Source: Pseudomonadota bacterium (GTDB lineage Bacteria > Pseudomonadota > Alphaproteobacteria > Puniceispirillales > Puniceispirillaceae). From it: DNA of 64,000 bases. A model generated the notes under the pieces. It ran no database searches, was not told where the DNA came from, and saw only the letters and a list, made by a program, of their open reading frames with translations. Both the position numbers and the translations under genes were made by a program. Positions within the stretch are counted from its first letter, which is position 1. Each line of letters opens with the position of its first letter. The stretch is taken from contig JAQCEA010000004.1 of the NCBI GenBank assembly GCA_027620495.1, forward strand, positions 62,001-126,000, written 5' to 3'. This document shows positions 53,548 through 62,907 of the stretch, one piece after another.

Positions 53548-55699
53548 CCGCCTGCCAAAGCGTTTGTTTTAGGTGCAGCTGGCTGGCTGGCTGGTCATCT
53601 TGATCAATAACGGTAATTAACGCATCGGCGCAAATGGCGCTGTCGGTGCTGACCATCACTGGGTTGATTTCGATTTCAATTATATCTGGTCTCGCCTGCA
53701 TCAAGCGTACCAGCGTTTGTATCTGATCCAAGATCGCCTGACGTGATGCGGCTGGCCCCCCGCGAAATCCGTCAAAAAGTCGGGCCATACGCAAGCCATC
53801 CAAGGCCGCTTGCACGGACATATCATCGGCGGGGACAAGCAGGGTTGTTGCATCCTGCAAAATTTCCGTCATAACGCCGCCGCTGGCCATCGTTAATACC
53901 AGTCCAAATTGCGGGTCACGCCGCAGGCTGACCATCAATTCGACGATGGCATTGCTAATCATCGACTCAATTAAAATACCATCAAGCCGTGCATTTGGCG
54001 CATGAGTTTCTAAGCTGGTGATTATACTTGCTATAGCGGCGCTAAGTTCATCGCTTGATGTGATGTTCAACTGAACCCCGCCAATTTCAGTTTTATGACC
54101 AATGTCAGCACTGCAAATTTTTGCCGCCACCGGATAGACCAGATCAATATGATCAAATGTTTTGGACACCGCCGCTGTCATTGGCAGTTGGTGGAAAGGC
54201 GGCACGTGCAAACCAGCGTCTGCCAAGATGGCTTTTGCGGTTGCCTCATCAAGCTGCCTAAAGCGGCTACCCATCAGAGGGGCGGTGCAAAATGGGTGCG
54301 GCGGATTGGCCAAAAGGGCGGTGCGTCTTTTGCCATAATTTGCTGCGGCGCTCATTGCCTGCATACATGTTTCAATACCCTGCATGGGCGCGACACCTGC
54401 CTGCAGAATATGAGACCGCGTTTCTGCATCTAAATTTTCTGGCAAGATGCTGCAGATGGCCGCCGGTATGCTGGCTGTTTGGCAGGCCTTTATGAAGCTG
54501 TCGCTGTCAGCGCGATAATAGGGTTTGCTTTCGTCAAGTCCGGCCGCTGGGTAATCCTGTATTAAAACCGCACTATCATACCCGTCTTCAAGCAGGCATT
54601 TAAAGACCGGCAATGTCCGTTCATAATCGCCCCAAATTGGCGTTGTATAATCAAGCGGGTTGGTGACCGTGGCGGTGTGCGGTAAAAGCTGGGTGAGTGC
54701 GGCGGCGGTGTGGCTGGATGGCTGAACAAAATCAAGATCAAGCGGCGCGGCGTAATCTGCCAGCATTGTGGCCCCACCGCCAGAACAGGTAAATCCCGCA
54801 ATTTTTTGGCCAGTTGGCACCCCGGCAATGGTCAGGAATTTTAATAATTCAACAAATTCAGACGGTGTCGCAACACGGCAAATACCAAGTCGCTTGAAAA
54901 AGGCAGAATAAGTGGTGTCGGTTCCAGATAGTGACCCGGTATGGCTGGCGGTGAGACGGGCGCCAATTTCTGACACGCCGGTTTTTAGCGCGACAATAGG
55001 AATATTTTTTTCGATGGCACGCATCGCCGCGCTGGCAAATTTTTGCGTGTCTCGGATCGCTTCAATATGCAAGCCAATTGCCCGAACATGCGGCGCTTCA
55101 AGAAAAATATCAATGAAATCCTCTAGCCGTAATGACGCCTGATTGCCAACCGAAACCATATAGCTTAACGGCAAATGACGCTGGCTCATGGTGAGGTCAG
55201 ACGACAGCATGCCACTTTGCGTGATGATCGCCGCACCAAACCCCGGATGCGTGCCGCCATGCGCAAATGGCCAAAGCGCTAATTGGTCATGATAATTGAT
55301 CAGCCCGTAACAATTTGGCCCCAGCAACGCCATATCGCCAGCTGCCTCAATCAATTCAGCCTCGGCCTGTTGCCCCGTAGACCCAAGTTCAGAAAACCCC
55401 GCTGTATAACAAACAACCCCCCCAGCACCGCGGCGTGCCAGGCTGGCTGTAATGTCAATTGCCGCTTGTTTTGGCACCGCCAGAAAAGTCGCGTCCGGGG
55501 CCTCTGGCAGTGCATCAATATCGGGAAAACAGGGGATGCCAGCAATATCATTGCGCTTTGGGTTCACCGGCCATAATGCGCCGGTATAGCCAATGCGCCG
55601 ACATTCATTTATCACCGTTGCCACATCGCCGCCGCCAACAAGGGCAACATGACGGGGGCGAAGAAGGCGCCGTAAATTTTGCCGGCGTTGTGCGGTCAT
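53531..55699 (-). CDS. ADP-forming acyl-CoA synthetase (CoA-binding plus ATP-grasp fusion)
   Basis: A 722-residue protein of the acetyl-CoA synthetase (ADP-forming)/Pat-like superfamily. Its domains are an N-terminal CoA-binding domain (VALVGGGDVATVINECRR), a succinyl-CoA-ligase-like domain with AIITQSGMLSSDL, and the phospho-His in SHTGSLSGTD (near residue 250). A C-terminal ATP-grasp domain follows (YPVAAKICSADIGHKTEIGGV, then EINPVMVS). Such enzymes interconvert acyl-CoA + ADP + Pi with acid + CoA + ATP. Its ATG overlaps the acyl-CoA dehydrogenase stop (ATGA). In this cluster it could activate gamma-butyrobetaine or carnitine, or recover ATP from betainyl-CoA (inference). Confidence 0.88.
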   Translation of the reverse strand: MTAQRRQNLRRLLRPRHVALVGGGDVATVINECRRIGYTGALWPVNPKRNDIAGIPCFPDIDALPEAPDATFLAVPKQAAIDITASLARRGAGGVVCYTAGFSELGSTGQQAEAELIEAAGDMALLGPNCYGLINYHDQLALWPFAHGGTHPGFGAAIITQSGMLSSDLTMSQRHLPLSYMVSVGNQASLRLEDFIDIFLEAPHVRAIGLHIEAIRDTQKFASAAMRAIEKNIPIVALKTGVSEIGARLTASHTGSLSGTDTTYSAFFKRLGICRVATPSEFVELLKFLTIAGVPTGQKIAGFTCSGGGATMLADYAAPLDLDFVQPSSHTAAALTQLLPHTATVTNPLDYTTPIWGDYERTLPVFKCLLEDGYDSAVLIQDYPAAGLDESKPYYRADSDSFIKACQTASIPAAICSILPENLDAETRSHILQAGVAPMQGIETCMQAMSAAANYGKRRTALLANPPHPFCTAPLMGSRFRQLDEATAKAILADAGLHVPPFHQLPMTAAVSKTFDHIDLVYPVAAKICSADIGHKTEIGGVQLNITSSDELSAAIASIITSLETHAPNARLDGILIESMISNAIVELMVSLRRDPQFGLVLTMASGGVMTEILQDATTLLVPADDMSVQAALDGLRMARLFDGFRGGPAASRQAILDQIQTLVRLMQARPDIIEIEINPVMVSTDSAICADALITVIDQDDQPASQLHLKQTLWQAVTTAL

Positions 55700-56856
55700 G
55701 TACCAAGCGGCCGCAGCAGATTGCGGGTGATGATATGACGTTGAATTTCCGAGGTGCCATCCCAGATTCTTTCAAGCCGTGAATCGCGCCACAGGCGCTG
55801 GACTGGCAAATCATCCATTAACCCCATGCCGCCATAAATCTGCACCGTATTGTCAGCCACCCGGTTCAACATTTCCGAACAATAGAGTTTGACCATGGCC
55901 GCGTCACTATCTGTCATCACGCCCTGATCCGCCTTGCTAATGGCGTCTTTTACCAACAAATCGGCCGCGCGCAGTTCCACCGCCATATCAGCAAGCTTAA
56001 ATCCGGTGGCCTGAAATTTGCCAATGGCCTGACCAAATTGTTTGCGTTCTGCGGCCCAGCTTGTTGCCATCTCAAACAGACGTTCAGCCTTGCCGCAACA
56101 GGTGGCCCCAACCCAGATCCGTCCCATGCCAAGCCATTTGCCGGACAGTTCAAGGCCGCAACCTTCCTCGCCAAGAATATGATCCGGGCTCAGCCGCACA
56201 TCATTAAAATCCAGTTTGAAATTCAGATAGCCGCGATAGCTCACGCAATTATAGCCAACCTGTATGTCAAAGCCGGGCATGCCAACATCAACCAAAAAGG
56301 CGGTGATTCTAGGGCGTGGCCCCCGCGGTGTTTCATCATGGCCGGTCACGGCAAAAACAATCGCAAAATCGGGCATCACCGGGCCGGATATGAAATGTTT
56401 TGACCCGTTTAAAATCCAGTCGTCACCGTCGCGTTTGGCATTGCTCTTCATTGACATGATGTCTGAACCTGCTTCGGGTTCGCTCAGGGCAAAAAGCTCG
56501 CGTTTGGCACCGGTGACGCATGGGGCTAGATATTGTTCCTTTTGGGCGCCTTCGGTGGCAAGAAGCAATTCGGTGGGGCGCGCAACCCATGCGTGAAGCG
56601 CGTGGCTGGTGCGGCCAAATTCACGTTCAATGACCGCCATGCTGGTATAATCTAGACCGCCACCGCCAACATTTTCTGGCAAATTGGCGGCAAATAACCC
56701 CACTTCCTTGGCGCGGGACTCAATCTGCCGGCCCAGTTCAATCGGCACATGCCCCTCTCGATCGACAAGATCTTCATGTGGCAGCATCTCTTCATCAACA
56801 AACCGCCGCGTTGATTCCTGCAGCATCTGCTGTTCATGTGTTAGACCATCAAGCAT
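55696..56856 (-). CDS. acyl-CoA dehydrogenase of the carnitine/betaine cluster
   Basis: A 386-residue flavoenzyme with the FAD-binding segment ALSEPEAGSDIMSMKSNAKR, GSKHFISGP, and C-terminal RKQFGQAIGKFQATGFKLADM and YGGMGLMDDLPVQRLWRDSRLERIWDGTSEIQR. The usual catalytic base motif Y-E-G-T reads WDGT (Asp366). This occurs in a known subgroup but shortens the base. It plausibly oxidises gamma-butyrobetainyl-CoA to crotonobetainyl-CoA, given its neighbours. AGAGGA lies 8 nt before the ATG. Confidence 0.88.
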   Translation of the reverse strand: MLDGLTHEQQMLQESTRRFVDEEMLPHEDLVDREGHVPIELGRQIESRAKEVGLFAANLPENVGGGGLDYTSMAVIEREFGRTSHALHAWVARPTELLLATEGAQKEQYLAPCVTGAKRELFALSEPEAGSDIMSMKSNAKRDGDDWILNGSKHFISGPVMPDFAIVFAVTGHDETPRGPRPRITAFLVDVGMPGFDIQVGYNCVSYRGYLNFKLDFNDVRLSPDHILGEEGCGLELSGKWLGMGRIWVGATCCGKAERLFEMATSWAAERKQFGQAIGKFQATGFKLADMAVELRAADLLVKDAISKADQGVMTDSDAAMVKLYCSEMLNRVADNTVQIYGGMGLMDDLPVQRLWRDSRLERIWDGTSEIQRHIITRNLLRPLGT

Positions 56857-56879
56857 CGCTTTGTCCTCTGTTTTCTCGC

Positions 56880-57764
56880 CTACATCTTTTTTAGGTTAAG
56901 TTTGGCACGCGCTTCGGCTGGGGTCAGCACACGCCCCCCCATGCGTTCAATAATGCCAACAACGCGTTCAACAAGTTGCTCGTTGCGCGCTGGCACCCCG
57001 CGATCGAGATAGATGTTATCTTCCAGACCAACGCGGACATTACCGCCCATCGCCACTGCCGCGGCGGCCATCGGCATCTGCATGCGTGAAATGCCAAAAG
57101 AGGCCCAGCTTGCATCTGTTGGCAATTCGTCTTTCATCACCTTCATATTATCAACAGACTGGTCAGCGCCCCATGGAATACCAAGGCAGATTTGAAACAT
57201 TGGCGGGGCATCAATAATACCCTCGGCAATCATTTGTTTGGCAAATCTGATATGGCCAAGCTCAAATACTTCAAGTTCTGGTTTGACGCCAATTTGTTGG
57301 ACCATTGATGCCATTTTGCGCAAATAGGGCGGCGTTGAAATATAAATTTCATTGCCGTTGCCAAAATTCATTGTGCCACAATCAAGGCTACAAATTTCAG
57401 GCTTGCAGGCGATCACATGGGCCAATCGTTCTTCTGGGCCAACCATATCTGTGCCGGGTCCGGGTAGCGCCGGATCAGATTCGCTCGGCACCCAGTCACC
57501 ACCCATCCCCGAGGTCAGATTGATCACAACATCGGTATCGCTGTCGCGGATTAGATCGACGGTTTTGCGGAATAAATCGACATCGCGTGACCCTTTGGTT
57601 GTTTCTGGGTTGCGGACATGGATATGGGCAACAGCCGCGCCAGCCTTTGCCGCGGCAATGGCCGAGTCAGCAATTTCCTGAGGAGTCACAGGGACATGCG
57701 GGTTCTTGTCGCGGGTATCGCCAGCACCGGTGACGGCGCATGTTACAATCACATCATAATTCAT
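56880..57764 (-). CDS. cdhC: BKACE-family beta-keto acid cleavage enzyme, likely 3-dehydrocarnitine cleavage
   Basis: A 294-residue BKACE (DUF849) protein. The family's zinc and substrate motifs are present: [58 protein letters not shown] and [22 protein letters not shown] enzymes condense a beta-keto acid with acetyl-CoA to give acetoacetate and a shorter acyl-CoA. The CdhC member turns 3-dehydrocarnitine into betainyl-CoA. The assignment rests on the adjacent carnitine dehydrogenase and regulator. GAGGAGG lies about 10 nt before the ATG. Confidence 0.87.
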   Translation of the reverse strand: MNYDVIVTCAVTGAGDTRDKNPHVPVTPQEIADSAIAAAKAGAAVAHIHVRNPETTKGSRDVDLFRKTVDLIRDSDTDVVINLTSGMGGDWVPSESDPALPGPGTDMVGPEERLAHVIACKPEICSLDCGTMNFGNGNEIYISTPPYLRKMASMVQQIGVKPELEVFELGHIRFAKQMIAEGIIDAPPMFQICLGIPWGADQSVDNMKVMKDELPTDASWASFGISRMQMPMAAAAVAMGGNVRVGLEDNIYLDRGVPARNEQLVERVVGIIERMGGRVLTPAEARAKLNLKKM

Positions 57765-57914
57765 TGTTGCTTTGCCTCCTCAATAGACCATGTATCGTCC
57801 GATCATCTGACCAAATTTTGTACGAAATTTATAAATTTTCGACAGTAAAATCATTTTTTCGACCGATCATGCAGATTAAAAAACGTCCAATGTCATATGG
57901 CTGTTGTTGGTGCC

Positions 57915-58859
57915 TTAGCTCTTTTGCTGGGCGATCTTTAGGATGCGGGCGATTTTCTGGTCGCGTTCGGCAGCCATTGTCTTAAAACTTTCGCCCCCGG
58001 TCATATCATTGCAACCATCAACCATTGCATTACGCAATGCGGGTGTGAGTTCTGGTGCCTCTAGACGTGTCCACGGTAATTTCAAAGCTGGCCCAAACTG
58101 GTCAAGGTTTTTGGCCATACCGCCTTCACCACATGCGACATGAAAGGCCATACATTGGCCCTGAACGGCCATTCTTGATGCTGGGCCAAAGCGCAGTGCT
58201 CGGTCAATATCCTCGGGACTGGCCTCGCCATTGGCGACCATATGTAATGCCTCGCGCCACAACGCTTCTTGCAGACGTGTTGCCACAAAGCCGGGTATTT
58301 CCTTTTTCAACCGCAATGGCTCTTTGCCAGCATGGTGGTAAAATGCCATCGCCCAGTCAATGCTGTCTGTCGTGGTTTTAGCGCCGCCCACAATCTCGAC
58401 AAGTGGCAGCAGATAAGGCGGGTTAAACGGGTGTCCGACAAGTGTTCGTGCCGCGATGTCACACCGTGCCTGAATATCACTCATCAGCAAGCCCGATGTG
58501 CTAGATGCGATAACGATATCTGCACCAACAATCTTGCCTAATTTGTGATAGAGGTCCTGTTTTTCCTCCAGCCGTTCTACCGCGCTTTCCTGAATAAATT
58601 CGGCGCCTGCCACCGCATCTTCAAGATTGCTGGTGATATATAGCCGTTCAAGTGATGCCGTATCCGCCAAGCCAAGTTCAATTAAACAAGGCCAGGCGGT
58701 TTCAATGATCTCGCGAAATGCAGGCTCTTCTGCTGGGTCGTGAAGATAGGCCCGTACATCATAGCCGCGTGCCAGAAAATGCGCGGCCCAGCCACCGCCA
58801 ATCGGACCGCCGCCAATGCTGGCAATTGTAGACAAAGAGGATATTTCTGGAAGTGCCAT
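57915..58859 (-). CDS. cdhA: L-carnitine dehydrogenase-like 3-hydroxyacyl dehydrogenase
   Basis: A 314-residue protein of the 3-hydroxyacyl-CoA dehydrogenase family in the carnitine-dehydrogenase branch. Features are the Rossmann motif IASIGGGPIGGGWAAHFLARGYDV, SASTSGL-type (here ASSTSGLLMSD), the catalytic-His segment GHPFNPPYLLPLVEIVGG, PGFVATRLQEALWREALHMV and GPASRMAVQGQ. It oxidises L-carnitine to 3-dehydrocarnitine with NAD+. The ATG at 58859 is chosen because GAAGGAGG lies 6 nt upstream; the ATG at 58874 is part of that site. The 150 bp before cdhC suggest an internal promoter or spacing. Confidence 0.88.
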   Translation of the reverse strand: MALPEISSLSTIASIGGGPIGGGWAAHFLARGYDVRAYLHDPAEEPAFREIIETAWPCLIELGLADTASLERLYITSNLEDAVAGAEFIQESAVERLEEKQDLYHKLGKIVGADIVIASSTSGLLMSDIQARCDIAARTLVGHPFNPPYLLPLVEIVGGAKTTTDSIDWAMAFYHHAGKEPLRLKKEIPGFVATRLQEALWREALHMVANGEASPEDIDRALRFGPASRMAVQGQCMAFHVACGEGGMAKNLDQFGPALKLPWTRLEAPELTPALRNAMVDGCNDMTGGESFKTMAAERDQKIARILKIAQQKS

Positions 58860-58886
58860 GCTGGCCTCCTTCATGTTGATGGGGGT

Positions 58887-59690
58887 CTATTTACCTTTAA
58901 AGACAGGTTCACGTTTTTCGACAAAGGCGCGCACGCCTTCTTCTGCATCCTCGCTTTTCAGCATTGCCCGGTATGTTGGCAAATCGCCGCTGCGCATAAT
59001 GTCAAAAGCTGTGGACAGGGGTTGCTGGTCAATATGCCGCAAAACCTCTTTGATTGATTGCACGGCAAGCGGCGCAAACCAGGCGATATCATCTGCCCAT
59101 TTGCGCGCTGTTTCCATCAGCTTGTCGGCTGGGACGACTTTGTTGATCAGCCCATAATGCGCGGCTTCACTTGCTGGCATGCGCCGTCCCAACAACAGCA
59201 TTTCCATTGCAATATTATGCGGAATTAACCGCGGCAGGCGTTGGATCGCACCAGAATCGGGGATGATCCCAAGTGGCATTTCCGGCAGGGCAAATTCGAC
59301 ATGATCGGCCGCAATCATAAGATCACATGCCATCGCAATTTCAAATCCGCCCCCAATCACAAGGCCATTCAGCGCCGCGATCACCGGTTTGTTCATCGTC
59401 CAGTTTTCGGTCAATCCGGCGAATCCGCCATAGCCATAATCACCATCGTCCCACCATTCATCTAGCTTGGCATCACCGCGGTCCAGCGCTTTTAGATCCC
59501 AGCCTGCAGAAAAGATACGATCACCAGCGGCGGTCAAAATCGCCACGCGCAGATCATCATCCTTGTCAAATGCTACAAAGGCATCGGCAACGGCCTTGCT
59601 CATTTCATGGTCAATGGCGTTTACTTTCGGCTTGTTCAGGGTGATTTCCATCACATGCCCGCGTCGTTCAATCAGCACATGTTCCGACAT
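58887..59690 (-). CDS. caiD: CaiD-like enoyl-CoA hydratase (crotonobetainyl-CoA hydratase candidate)
   Basis: A 267-residue crotonase-family protein. The oxyanion-hole segments are AAGDRIFSAGWDLKALD and ALNGLVIGGGFEIAMACDLMIAADHVEFALPEMPLGIIPD, with Glu residues of the active site at the latter. GWDLKA and the genomic context suit CaiD, which hydrates crotonobetainyl-CoA to L-carnitinyl-CoA. AGGAGA lies 8 nt before the ATG. The last codons of the regulator gene overlap its start by 19 nt, so all genes in this run are closely coupled. Confidence 0.85.
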   Translation of the reverse strand: MSEHVLIERRGHVMEITLNKPKVNAIDHEMSKAVADAFVAFDKDDDLRVAILTAAGDRIFSAGWDLKALDRGDAKLDEWWDDGDYGYGGFAGLTENWTMNKPVIAALNGLVIGGGFEIAMACDLMIAADHVEFALPEMPLGIIPDSGAIQRLPRLIPHNIAMEMLLLGRRMPASEAAHYGLINKVVPADKLMETARKWADDIAWFAPLAVQSIKEVLRHIDQQPLSTAFDIMRSGDLPTYRAMLKSEDAEEGVRAFVEKREPVFKGK

Positions 59691-60742
59691 GTCGCTTTCT
59701 CCTGTTTTGCTTTTCGTTCAATGTGGGTGACGGCATAGGTCGTTCCCGGCCAATTTGGTGCCTGATCCTCATCTGGCCAGGCCCGGCGGTATTGGCTGGG
59801 TTTGCGGCCAAAGGTTCGGGTAAAACAAGATGAAAAATAAGACATAGAATTGAACCCGGTGGCCACTGAAATTTCGCGGATGGTCATATTTGTGCTGACA
59901 AGAAGCGTGCGTGCATATTGCAGTTTCACCAGTCGGCAAAACTGCACAACGCTACAGCCAACATGTTTGTTAAAAAGCCGCTCTAATTGACGCTGGGCTA
60001 TGCCAAGCTGTTTGCAAATATCTGGAATCAGGATACTGTCTTCGATCCGCTCTTCAAGATAAGCGATGGTCTTTTGAATGACTGGGTGGGCTTCGCCAGC
60101 CGTAGTTTTTGGGCCAGGCCTTTGCGGAAATTGGCCGTCACACCGAAAATGATGCAGCATCTGCGAGGCAACTTCTCTGGCAAGATCATGATCATGGGTC
60201 TGTTCAATACAGTGCAACATCAAATCAACCCCGGCCATACCACCAGCACAGGTCATGATATTTTGGTCGATGGTGAACATCTGTTCTGCTGGTTCAATTT
60301 GCGGAAAGGTTTCTGCAAAGCCGGCAAATAATGACCAATGCGTGGTGGCTTTCTTGCCTGTCAGCAGCCCGGCACGGGCGAATATATAAGCACCAATTTC
60401 AACACCAATCAGAAAAATGCCATGGCGGGCCTGACCGCGTAACCAGCTTGTCAGCTTTTCGTCTGAATAACGTTCGGCCCCCCAGCTTCCAAGCAGGACA
60501 ATATAACTGGCCTGGCTTTTGCCGCTGGCGATTTCATCACAAGTAATCGTCATGTCATTGCTGGCTTGAACCAAGCCGCCATGGCGTGACAAAAACTGCC
60601 AGCGATAGAGCGGATGCGTGCTGAGGTAATTGGCAATCCGCATCGGCTCAATCATTGTGGTCAAACTGGCCATGTTGAACCGTGGCAGCAAAATAAACTG
60701 CACCAATTCAGCCTGTTTCGATGCGGTGTTGGTAATTGCCAC
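59672..60742 (-). CDS. cdhR: CdhR-like GlxA-family transcriptional regulator of carnitine catabolism
   Basis: A 356-residue regulator with an N-terminal DJ-1/PfpI-like domain (about 12-195; GVEIGAYIFARAGLLTGKKATTHWS) and a C-terminal AraC-type domain (ICKQLGIAQRQLERLFNKHVGCSVVQFCRL, then ISVATGFNSMSYFSSCFTRTFGRKPSQYRR). In Pseudomonas the CdhR of this class activates carnitine genes on sensing carnitine. A GTG start at 60742 has AGAGGA 8 nt upstream. It lies within the operon it probably controls. It shares the family of the regulator at 41916 but is clearly different in sequence. Confidence 0.87.
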   Translation of the reverse strand: MAITNTASKQAELVQFILLPRFNMASLTTMIEPMRIANYLSTHPLYRWQFLSRHGGLVQASNDMTITCDEIASGKSQASYIVLLGSWGAERYSDEKLTSWLRGQARHGIFLIGVEIGAYIFARAGLLTGKKATTHWSLFAGFAETFPQIEPAEQMFTIDQNIMTCAGGMAGVDLMLHCIEQTHDHDLAREVASQMLHHFRCDGQFPQRPGPKTTAGEAHPVIQKTIAYLEERIEDSILIPDICKQLGIAQRQLERLFNKHVGCSVVQFCRLVKLQYARTLLVSTNMTIREISVATGFNSMSYFSSCFTRTFGRKPSQYRRAWPDEDQAPNWPGTTYAVTHIERKAKQEKATCRNMC

Positions 60743-60777
60743 CCGGCTATCCTCTTGTCTGCGTCAAATTTGTGGGG

Positions 60778-62262
60778 TCAGCGCATAACAAAAGGGTTGG
60801 TCATTGGCGCATCGGAAATATTCAGCCACGCCGTCTTTGGCCGGGTGTAATCATAAATCGCTTGCATGCCGCTTTCGCGCCCATAGCCAGACTCCTTGAA
60901 CCCACCAAATTCAGCAATTGGCGATACCACCCGGTAGGTGTTGACCCACACAATGCCAGCACGCAGCGCTTTGGTCATGCGCAACGCCCGCGCGCCATCA
61001 CGGGTAAACACACCAGCCGCCAGTCCAAACTGGCTGTCATTGGCAAGCTGCAGCACCTCATCTTCTTTATCAAAACGTAAAACACTTAACACCGGGCCAA
61101 ACAGCTCGGTGCCAACAATGGTCAAATCCTGACGCGGGCAAGCAATAATTGTTGGCGGGTAATACCAACCGCTAGCAGGGGTGTTGCCGCGATGACCACC
61201 GGTGAGAATGGTGCCGCCTTCGGCTTTTGCCATTTCGACTTGACGCTCGATATGTTCTATCTGTGCGTAGGTAGCCAGCGGCCCCATTTGGGTGGCTTCG
61301 TCTAGCGGGTCTCCCAGTTTAATGGTCTGGGCCTGTTGCAGCATTTTATCAAGAAATTCGTCAGCAATGCTGTTGTGCAGATACAGTCTTGACCCGGCTA
61401 CACAGCTTTGACCGCTGGCACCAAAAATGCCAGCGATTGATCCATTTACCGCACTTTCGATATTGGCATCATCAAAAACAATGAATGGCGATTTGCCGCC
61501 CAGCTCAAGCGAGACTTGGGCAAAGTTTTCTGCTGAATTGCGTACCACATGACGCGCCGCCGTGGTGCCGCCGGTAAAGCTAATCCGCTGGACAAGCGGG
61601 TGCGACGTCAATACCCGCCCACAAGGGTCGGCATGGCCGGTGACAATATTAACGACACCTTCTGGAAAGCCAGCCTCTTCAACCAGCTTGCCAAATTCCA
61701 GCATCGCCGCCGAGGCATGTTCAGATGCTTTCAAAACAACTGTATTGCCAGCCGCCAATGCTGGGCCAATTTTGACCGCAACAAGGAATAATTGCGAATT
61801 CCATGGCACCACTGCCGCGATCACGCCAAGCGGTTCACGCAAGGTTAAGGTGATCATGTCAGGTTTATCAATGGGCAGGGTTTGGCCACTGATTTTATCC
61901 GCACAGCCAGCATAAAAGTGAAAAAATTCGGCAATATATTTTGCCTGCCAGCGCGTTTCTTTCAGCATTTTGCCGGTATCAATCGTTTCGATCCGGCCAA
62001 GATGTTCTGATTTTTCATCCAGCAATTCAGCAAGGCGGCGCAAATATTTGCCGCGCTCGGTTGGGGTCAGACGCGCCCATGGCCCATATGTAAATGCCGC
62101 ATGTGCCGATCCAACCGCCTTGTTGATATCATCTTCGGTCGATTCGGGTATGCTGCACCATGGCTGTTCGGTTGCCGGGTTTATACTGTCAAATCTTTTG
62201 CCATCACTGGCATCTTGCCAGATGCCGTTAATGAACATTTTATAACGAACGCTTTCAGGCAT
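60778..62262 (-). CDS. NAD-dependent aldehyde dehydrogenase, trimethylaminobutyraldehyde/betaine-aldehyde type
   Basis: A 494-residue aldehyde dehydrogenase of the BetB/TMABA-DH branch. Features are FINGIWQDASDGKRFDSINPATEQ, GVIAAVVPWNSQLFLVAVK, the coenzyme loop FTGGTTAARH, LELGGKSPFIVFDDANIESAV, the catalytic Cys in GQSCVAGSRL and the tail FGGFKESGYGRESG. Its place at the head of the carnitine cluster suggests 4-trimethylaminobutyraldehyde oxidation to gamma-butyrobetaine, but substrate specificity cannot be read. The gap to cdhR is 35 bp. Confidence 0.86.
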   Translation of the reverse strand: MPESVRYKMFINGIWQDASDGKRFDSINPATEQPWCSIPESTEDDINKAVGSAHAAFTYGPWARLTPTERGKYLRRLAELLDEKSEHLGRIETIDTGKMLKETRWQAKYIAEFFHFYAGCADKISGQTLPIDKPDMITLTLREPLGVIAAVVPWNSQLFLVAVKIGPALAAGNTVVLKASEHASAAMLEFGKLVEEAGFPEGVVNIVTGHADPCGRVLTSHPLVQRISFTGGTTAARHVVRNSAENFAQVSLELGGKSPFIVFDDANIESAVNGSIAGIFGASGQSCVAGSRLYLHNSIADEFLDKMLQQAQTIKLGDPLDEATQMGPLATYAQIEHIERQVEMAKAEGGTILTGGHRGNTPASGWYYPPTIIACPRQDLTIVGTELFGPVLSVLRFDKEDEVLQLANDSQFGLAAGVFTRDGARALRMTKALRAGIVWVNTYRVVSPIAEFGGFKESGYGRESGMQAIYDYTRPKTAWLNISDAPMTNPFVMR

Positions 62263-62443
62263 GAGCCCCCCCCCTTTATCTTGCAGTGCTAGTAAAATCC
62301 CTACAATATCTCGTTAAAGCCTATGGCTTTGTTACGCTATTATTTTCATATTTTAGTCATATCGTGACGAAAAATTGAAAATCTGTATAGGCTGAATATT
62401 ACTTAATTGGCTGGGGCGAGGTCGGTAGCGAAGGGGAAAGCGC

Positions 62444-62830
62444 ATGACGAAGCAGATCATTGGTGATCCATTGGTGATCAACGGGCGGCGTCTGTCGCTG
62501 TCGCGTGCGGTGCGGGCAGGTGATTTTGTGTTTCTCACCGGTCAGGTGCCGATGCAAAATGGCGCGGTGATGACGCATGGCAGTATAGAGGATCAAACCC
62601 GCGTGGTGCTTGATGATATAACGGCGACGCTGGCATTGGCTGGCTGTGATCGCAATGATGTTGTCAAATCTATGGTGTGGTTGACGTCACGTGATGATTT
62701 TCCCGGGTTCAATGCGGTTTATGCCGAATATTTTCCAGAACAGCCTCCCGCACGCTCAGCCATTGTGAATGAACTGCTGGTTGATGTGAAAGTCGAAATC
62801 GAGTTGATTGCCTATAAGCCGCAGGCCTAA
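62444..62830 (+). CDS. RidA/YjgF-family protein
   Basis: A 128-residue protein of the RidA/Rid superfamily, small trimers that hydrolyse reactive imines or enamines. VRAGDFVFLTGQVPMQNGAVMTHGSIEDQTRVVLDDI and the tail RSAIVNELLVDVKVEIELIAYKP are typical. The catalytic Arg of true RidA sits in the R-[ST]-[CA] context, here RSAIVNELL, which may be a RidA-like subgroup (Rid2-7). AAGGGG lies about 9 nt before the ATG. It stands between the divergent carnitine cluster and the convergent luciferase-like gene. The 181 bp upstream hold no gene. Confidence 0.9.
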   Translation: MTKQIIGDPLVINGRRLSLSRAVRAGDFVFLTGQVPMQNGAVMTHGSIEDQTRVVLDDITATLALAGCDRNDVVKSMVWLTSRDDFPGFNAVYAEYFPEQPPARSAIVNELLVDVKVEIELIAYKPQA

Positions 62831-62907
62831 CCAGCACAATTTTGTGATTATGCTTAGCCATCCATGCGCAGGTGGGCAGGCGGCGCTATGCCCGCCAGTC
62901 AGACCGG

